From positions 1 to 9,940 of the forward strand of contig CANGUJ010000111.1 in the NCBI GenBank assembly GCA_947456845.1: DNA of 9,940 bases, given 5' to 3'. Below the pieces are notes generated by a model. That model was not told where the DNA came from and did no database searches. It saw only the letters and a list, made by a program, of their open reading frames with translations. The DNA is from Burkholderiales bacterium. GTDB taxonomy: Bacteria > Pseudomonadota > Gammaproteobacteria > Burkholderiales > JAEUOS01. Both the position numbers and the translations under genes were made by a program. Shown here piece by piece: positions 6,749 to 9,940 of the stretch; within the stretch, counting starts at the first letter, position 1, and the number at the start of each line of letters is the position of its first letter.

Positions 6749-6764
6749 GCGTCCGCGTGTTTTT
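6744..6764 (+). terminator. thrS leader hairpin B followed by five T (possible weak terminator or pause)
   Basis: TGCGCG (6744-6749) pairs with CGCGTG (6754-6759), four G-C and two G-T pairs, around a CGTC loop. Five T (6760-6764) follow directly. This resembles a weak intrinsic terminator or pause site for the tRNA transcript. Its right arm overlaps a possible weaker helix, 6756-6764 with 6769-6777 (9 pairs, 4 of them G-T), which would occupy the left arm of the main terminator. Confidence 0.35.
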
Positions 6765-6770
6765 CCAGAA

Positions 6771-6808
6771 AGGCGTGGCGCCGTCGGTCCCACGCCTTTT
6801 TGTTTTTT
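6771..6808 (+). terminator. Intrinsic terminator immediately before thrS
   Basis: AGGCGTGG (6771-6778) pairs perfectly with CCACGCCT (6790-6797) around an 11-base loop. It is followed by a T-rich run (6797-6801, G, then 6803-6808). This is a standard rho-independent terminator. The T-run ends one base before the thrS Shine-Dalgarno (GGAG, 6809-6812) and 11 bases before the thrS ATG. No promoter fits between, so thrS transcription must read through it or be controlled by it. Confidence 0.88.
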
Positions 6809-6819
6809 GGAGCGCCTAA

Positions 6820-8727
6820 ATGATTTCAGTGCAGTTGCCCGATGGTTCCAAAAGGGCGTTCGATCGCCCTGTCACCGTCGGCGAAGTGGCCGCCTCGATC
6901 GGCCCCGGCCTGGCCAAGGCTGCCCTGGCAGGCAAGGTTGACGGCAAACTGGTCGACACCAGCTACCTGATCGACCGGGATGTCGCGCTGGCCATTACCA
7001 CCGACCGCGACGCCGACGGTCTGGAGCTGATCCGCCACTCCACCGCCCACCTGCTGGCCTATGCGGTCAAGGAATTGTTCCCCGATGCCCAGGTCACCAT
7101 CGGGCCGGTGATCGAAAACGGCTTCTACTACGACTTTTCCTACAAGCGGCCGTTCACGCCTGACGATCTGGCCGCCATCGAGAAGAAGATGGCGGAATTA
7201 GCCAGGAAGGACGAGCCGGTCATCCGCGAGGAATGGCAGCGCGACGACGCCGTCCGGTATTTCGAATCCATCGGCGAGAAGTACAAGGCCGAGATCATCG
7301 CTTCCATCCCCGCCGACCAGGCCATCGGACTGTATCGGGAGGGGAATTTCATCGACCTGTGCCGCGGGCCGCATGTGCCTTCCACGGGGAAGCTGAAGCA
7401 CTTCAAGCTCATGAAGCTGGCCGGCGCATACTGGCGCGGCGACTCGAAGAATGAAATGCTGCAGCGTGTCTACGGCACCGCCTGGGCGAAGAAGGAGGAC
7501 CTGGACCAGTACCTGCGCATGCTCGAGGAATCGGAAAAGCGCGACCACCGCAAGCTCGGCGTGTCGCTGGACCTCTTCCACATGCAGGACGAGGCGCCCG
7601 GCCTGGTGTTCTGGCACCCGAAGGGCTGGACGCTATGGCAGCAGGTCGAGCAGTACATGCGGCGCGTCTACCAGGACAACGGATACCAGGAAGTCAAGTG
7701 TCCACAGATCCTCGACCGGCGGCTTTGGGAGCGCTCGGGCCATTGGGAGAACTACAAGGACCACATGTTCACCACGCATTCGGAAAACCGCGACTACGCG
7801 GTCAAGCCGATGAACTGCCCCGGCCATGTCCAGGTCTATAACTCGGGCCTGCATTCCTATCGCGACCTGCCGCTGCGCTACGGTGAATTCGGCCAATGCC
7901 ACCGCAATGAAACCTCGGGATCGCTGCACGGCATCATGCGGGTGCGCGGCTTCACCCAGGACGACGGCCATATTTTTTGCACCGAAGACCAGATCCAGGC
8001 CGAATGCCTTGCATTCACCCGCCTGCTGCAGCAGGTCTATCGGGATTTCGGCTTCACCGATGTGATCTACAAGCTGTCGACCCGGCCTGAAAAGCGCGTG
8101 GGGTCGGACCAATCATGGGACAAGGCCGAAAAAGCCCTGATCGACTCCCTCGACGCCGCAGGCGTGGCATGGGAAGAGCTCAAGGGCGAAGGTGCGTTCT
8201 ACGGCCCGAAGATCGAATATTCGCTCAAGGACGCCCTCGGACGGGTATGGCAATGCGGCACCATGCAGGTCGATTTCAACATGCCGGAGCGCCTCGGCGC
8301 CGAGTATGTGGCCGACGACAGTTCGCGGCGCGTGCCGGTCATGCTGCATCGCGCGATCGTAGGGTCGATGGAGCGGTTCATCGGCATCCTGATCGAGAAT
8401 TTCGCCGGCGCCCTGCCGCTTTGGCTGGCGCCGGTGCAGGTGGTGGTCTCGCCGATCACCGACGCGCAGGCTGACTACGCGGTGCAAATCCAACAAAGCC
8501 TTAAAAAACACGGATTTAGGGCCGCCCCGGATTTGCGCAACGAGAAGATTTCGTATAAGATCCGCGAACATAGCTTGCAAAAAGTGCCTTATGTCCTTGT
8601 AGTTGGGGACAAAGAGAAGGTCGCAGGCAACGTGGCCGTCCGAGCCCGCGGCAATCACGACTTGGGCGTGATGCCGATCGCAGATCTAATCGAACGTCTC
8701 CAGACCGAAGTGTCGAGCCGCGCGTAG
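6820..8727 (+). CDS. thrS: Threonyl-tRNA synthetase
   Basis: ThrRS activates threonine with ATP and charges tRNA-Thr, then clears mischarged Ser-tRNA-Thr in its editing domain. The 635-residue protein has the full family layout. An N-terminal TGS-like domain covers about 1-62. The editing domain has HSTAH at 73-77 and Cys181/His185 in LCRGPH. The class II catalytic core has the zinc ligands Cys333 (MNCPGH), His384 (TQDDGHIF) and His510 (VMLHRAIVGSMERF). A C-terminal anticodon-binding domain starts with PLWLAPVQVVV. The numbering tracks E. coli ThrRS within one residue. The ATG at 6820 has GGAG at 6809-6812, seven bases upstream. It starts a thrS-infC-rpmI-rplT cluster, as in many proteobacteria. 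Expression probably depends on the terminator and leader at 6655-6819. Codons in about 8490-8610 are noticeably more AT-rich than elsewhere in the gene. Confidence 0.98.
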   Translation: MISVQLPDGSKRAFDRPVTVGEVAASIGPGLAKAALAGKVDGKLVDTSYLIDRDVALAITTDRDADGLELIRHSTAHLLAYAVKELFPDAQVTIGPVIENGFYYDFSYKRPFTPDDLAAIEKKMAELARKDEPVIREEWQRDDAVRYFESIGEKYKAEIIASIPADQAIGLYREGNFIDLCRGPHVPSTGKLKHFKLMKLAGAYWRGDSKNEMLQRVYGTAWAKKEDLDQYLRMLEESEKRDHRKLGVSLDLFHMQDEAPGLVFWHPKGWTLWQQVEQYMRRVYQDNGYQEVKCPQILDRRLWERSGHWENYKDHMFTTHSENRDYAVKPMNCPGHVQVYNSGLHSYRDLPLRYGEFGQCHRNETSGSLHGIMRVRGFTQDDGHIFCTEDQIQAECLAFTRLLQQVYRDFGFTDVIYKLSTRPEKRVGSDQSWDKAEKALIDSLDAAGVAWEELKGEGAFYGPKIEYSLKDALGRVWQCGTMQVDFNMPERLGAEYVADDSSRRVPVMLHRAIVGSMERFIGILIENFAGALPLWLAPVQVVVSPITDAQADYAVQIQQSLKKHGFRAAPDLRNEKISYKIREHSLQKVPYVLVVGDKEKVAGNVAVRARGNHDLGVMPIADLIERLQTEVSSRA

Positions 8728-8764
8728 AAAAGCACCGGTCAGGACGTTATTCCAGATTTTCGAG

Positions 8765-8779
8765 AAGGAGAAGCTCATA
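8765..8779 (+). promoter_or_regulatory. infC ribosome binding site and non-standard ATA start
   Basis: AAGGAG (8765-8770), six spacer bases and ATA (8777-8779) make an ideally spaced initiation region for IF3. The conserved N-terminal motif RLNGEI lies at residues 8-13 from this ATA. No ATG, GTG or TTG in frame can precede that motif with a usable Shine-Dalgarno; the first GTG (8828) would remove it. E. coli infC uses AUU, and poor start codons on infC let IF3 limit its own translation. Confidence 0.72.
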
Positions 8780-9352
8780 GCTCAGGAACGCGCTCAGCGC
8801 CTCAACGGTGAAATCACCGCTCGTGAGGTGCGATTGGTAGGAGTCGAGGGAGAACCGCTGGGGATCGTCTCGATAGCCGATGCGATGCAGAAGGCCGAAG
8901 CGGCCGAGCTTGACCTGGTGGAAATCGCCCCGCAGGCGGTGCCCCCGGTATGCCGGATCATGGATTACGGCAAGTTCCGATACCAGGAGCAGAAGAAGGC
9001 GCACGAAGCCAAGCTCAAGCAGAAGCAGATCCAGGTCAAGGAAATCAAGTTCCGGCCGAACACGGACGACGGCGACTACAACATCAAGATGCGCAACCTG
9101 CTCAAGTTTCTCGAGGAAGGCGACAAGGCGAAGATCACTCTGCGCTTTCGGGGACGGGAAATGGCGCACCAGGAATTCGGCCAGCGCCTGCTCGAGCGGG
9201 TGCGCAACGACACGGCGGAAAGCGCGGTGGTCGAACAGTTTCCCAAGATGGAAGGCCGGCAGTTGATCATGGTGCTGGCGCCGAAAAAGAAGGATGTTGC
9301 GGTCAAGAAAAAGCCGGAGTCCAGGCCTGCGGCCGGAGCGCAGCCGGCGTAG
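8777..9352 (+). CDS. infC: Translation initiation factor IF-3
   Basis: IF3 binds the 30S subunit, blocks premature 50S joining and checks the start codon and initiator tRNA. Read from the ATA at 8777 it is 191 residues. The N-domain holds RLNGEI (8-13) and LVEIAPQAVPPVCRIMDYGKF (about 47-67). A Lys/Gln-rich helical linker follows. The C-domain has IQVKEIKFRPNTDDGDY (85-101), KITLRFRGREMAHQEFG (119-135) and MVLAPKKK near 165-172. A 19-residue Lys/Pro/Ala-rich tail follows, beyond the end of E. coli IF3. The start choice rests on the AAGGAG site and conserved N-terminus; starting at the GTG at 8828 would delete 17 residues of a conserved region. thrS ends 49 bases upstream and rpmI follows after 115 bases. 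Autoregulation through the poor start codon is known for the family and inferred here. Confidence 0.95.
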   Translation: MAQERAQRLNGEITAREVRLVGVEGEPLGIVSIADAMQKAEAAELDLVEIAPQAVPPVCRIMDYGKFRYQEQKKAHEAKLKQKQIQVKEIKFRPNTDDGDYNIKMRNLLKFLEEGDKAKITLRFRGREMAHQEFGQRLLERVRNDTAESAVVEQFPKMEGRQLIMVLAPKKKDVAVKKKPESRPAAGAQPA

Positions 9353-9372
9353 GGGGTTTTTGCGGGTCCCGC

Positions 9373-9449
9373 AGTGATGTCGTTGCGGCAAGAAGAAGTG
9401 ATGTCCTGGTTCGCAAAAGCGCTCCCGCCGGGGGCCACCTGTGCGTCAC
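9373..9449 (+). repeat. infC-rpmI spacer: 9-base direct repeat and a partner near the rpmI start
   Basis: AGTGATGTC occurs twice in the 115-base spacer (9373-9381 and 9397-9405). GTGATGT in either copy can pair with GCGTCAC (9443-9449; 7 pairs, two G-T), ten bases before the rpmI Shine-Dalgarno. The two copies would compete for one partner. In E. coli, L20 represses rpmI through alternative RNA pairing in this spacer, so a regulatory role is possible but unproven. A short hairpin, TGCGG/CCGCA (9361-9373), follows a T-run and is not a terminator on either strand. Confidence 0.3.
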
Positions 9450-9467
9450 AATGAAAATGGAGCAGTC

Positions 9468-9665
9468 ATGCCCAAGATGAAAACCAAGAAGAGCGCGGCC
9501 AAACGCCTCTTCGTGCGCCCGGGCGGCACCGTCAAGCGCGGCCAGGCCTTCAAGCGCCACATCCTGACCAAGAAGACGACCAAGAACAAGCGTCACCTGC
9601 GCGGCACTGTGGGCGTTTTCGAGACCGACATGAAAGCGGTCGCGAAAATGCTGCCTTACGCGTAA
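9468..9665 (+). CDS. rpmI: 50S ribosomal protein L35
   Basis: This 65-residue, strongly basic protein has the L35 pattern: KMKTKKSAAKRL at the N-terminus, GQAFKRHIL in the middle, then KTTKNKRHLRGT. It is a structural protein of the large ribosomal subunit. The ATG at 9468 has GGAG (9459-9462) five bases upstream. An in-frame GTG at 9441 would add nine residues not seen in L35 and is rejected. It sits between infC and rplT (45-base gap), the usual order. In E. coli this pair is repressed by excess L20, and the infC-rpmI spacer here has pairing potential that could serve the same purpose. Confidence 0.97.
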   Translation: MPKMKTKKSAAKRLFVRPGGTVKRGQAFKRHILTKKTTKNKRHLRGTVGVFETDMKAVAKMLPYA

Positions 9666-9710
9666 GTCGGCCCCTTGTTCAACGGTTAAAGCATTCGTCA
9701 GGAGTAGACC

Positions 9711-9940
9711 ATGCCAAGAGTCAAACGTGGTGTAACGGCGCGCGCGCGCCACAAGAAAGTTCTGGCACTCGCCAAGGGTTACCGCGGCCGCCGGGGCAAT
9801 GTATTCCGCATCGCCAAGGAAGCGGTGATGAAGGCGGGCCAGTATGCCTACCGCGACCGTCGCCAGCGCAAGCGCCAGTTCCGTGTCCTGTGGATCGCCC
9901 GTATCAATGCGGCGGCCCGTGAACTCGGCCTCACCTACAG
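9711..9940 (+). CDS. rplT: 50S ribosomal protein L20, N-terminal 76 residues (cut by the window end)
   Basis: The frame opens with MPRVKRGVTARARHKKVL and continues through LAKGYRGRRGNVFRIAKEAV. It reaches YAYRDRRQRKRQFRVLWIARINAAARELGLTY without a stop at the edge. This is the basic N-terminal extension and the start of the globular domain of L20. L20 binds 23S rRNA early in 50S assembly and, in E. coli, represses its own operon. AGGAG (9700-9704) lies six bases before the ATG. The family is about 119 residues, so roughly 43 are missing to the right. pheS and pheT commonly follow in this cluster, but they are outside the window. Confidence 0.97.
   Translation, partial: MPRVKRGVTARARHKKVLALAKGYRGRRGNVFRIAKEAVMKAGQYAYRDRRQRKRQFRVLWIARINAAARELGLTY

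Noticed and set aside
6771..6797. Possible T-box riboswitch ahead of thrS, from a GTGG-rich terminator arm
   Set aside because: The resemblance to the T-box core is superficial. There is no specifier stem-loop or conserved T-box sequence, and this class is not expected in betaproteobacteria.
6610..6819. 69-codon plus-strand frame starting inside tRNA-Val
   Set aside because: It begins in the anticodon stem, covers the terminator and looks like a translated tRNA and leader.
9441..9467. GTG start that would extend L35 by nine residues
   Set aside because: L35 begins at MPKMKTKKSAAKR, and the GGAG site is placed for the ATG at 9468.

Overview
The window looks like a high-GC betaproteobacterial core chromosome. 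This rests on recognisable proteins: RelA, ThrRS, IF3, a unimodular QueF and an SMC with proteobacterial motifs. The gene order relA / tRNA-Val / thrS-infC-rpmI-rplT is one I associate with this class. The order and genus cannot be fixed from the sequence alone. I see no insertion sequence, prophage, CRISPR array, integron or defence island, and most of the window is ordinary housekeeping DNA.

Left part (1-4280). The N-terminal half of smc runs leftward off the edge (1-1935, minus). It is divergent from queF (2058-2477, plus), which makes preQ1 for tRNA queuosine. queF converges on a minus-strand two-gene unit, 26 bp from its end. That unit is an EamA-family transporter (3307-4194) followed by the zinc peptidase gene mtfA (2504-3310), coupled by a 4-base ATGA overlap. 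The transporter is divergent from relA, and the two -10 elements are interlocked around a short inverted repeat.

Right part (4281-9940), all plus strand. relA (4281-6497) encodes a full-length ppGpp synthetase with a decayed hydrolase domain. A well-formed promoter (6538-6566) drives a tRNA-Val(GAC) gene (6578-6654). A 165-base leader then precedes thrS (6820-8727). thrS is followed by infC (8777-9352, apparently using an ATA start codon), rpmI (9468-9665) and the first 76 codons of rplT (9711 to the edge). The theme is translation and its control: tRNA, aminoacyl-tRNA synthetase, initiation factor, two 50S proteins and the stringent-response enzyme.

The most interesting signal is the tRNA-Val/thrS leader. 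A strong-looking intrinsic terminator (6771-6808) ends one base before the thrS ribosome binding site. Upstream of it lie a possible 15-residue leader peptide with three closely spaced Thr codons and a chain of overlapping, mutually exclusive hairpins. Together these suggest transcription attenuation of thrS, possibly on a transcript that begins with a tRNA. This is inference from sequence and has not been tested.
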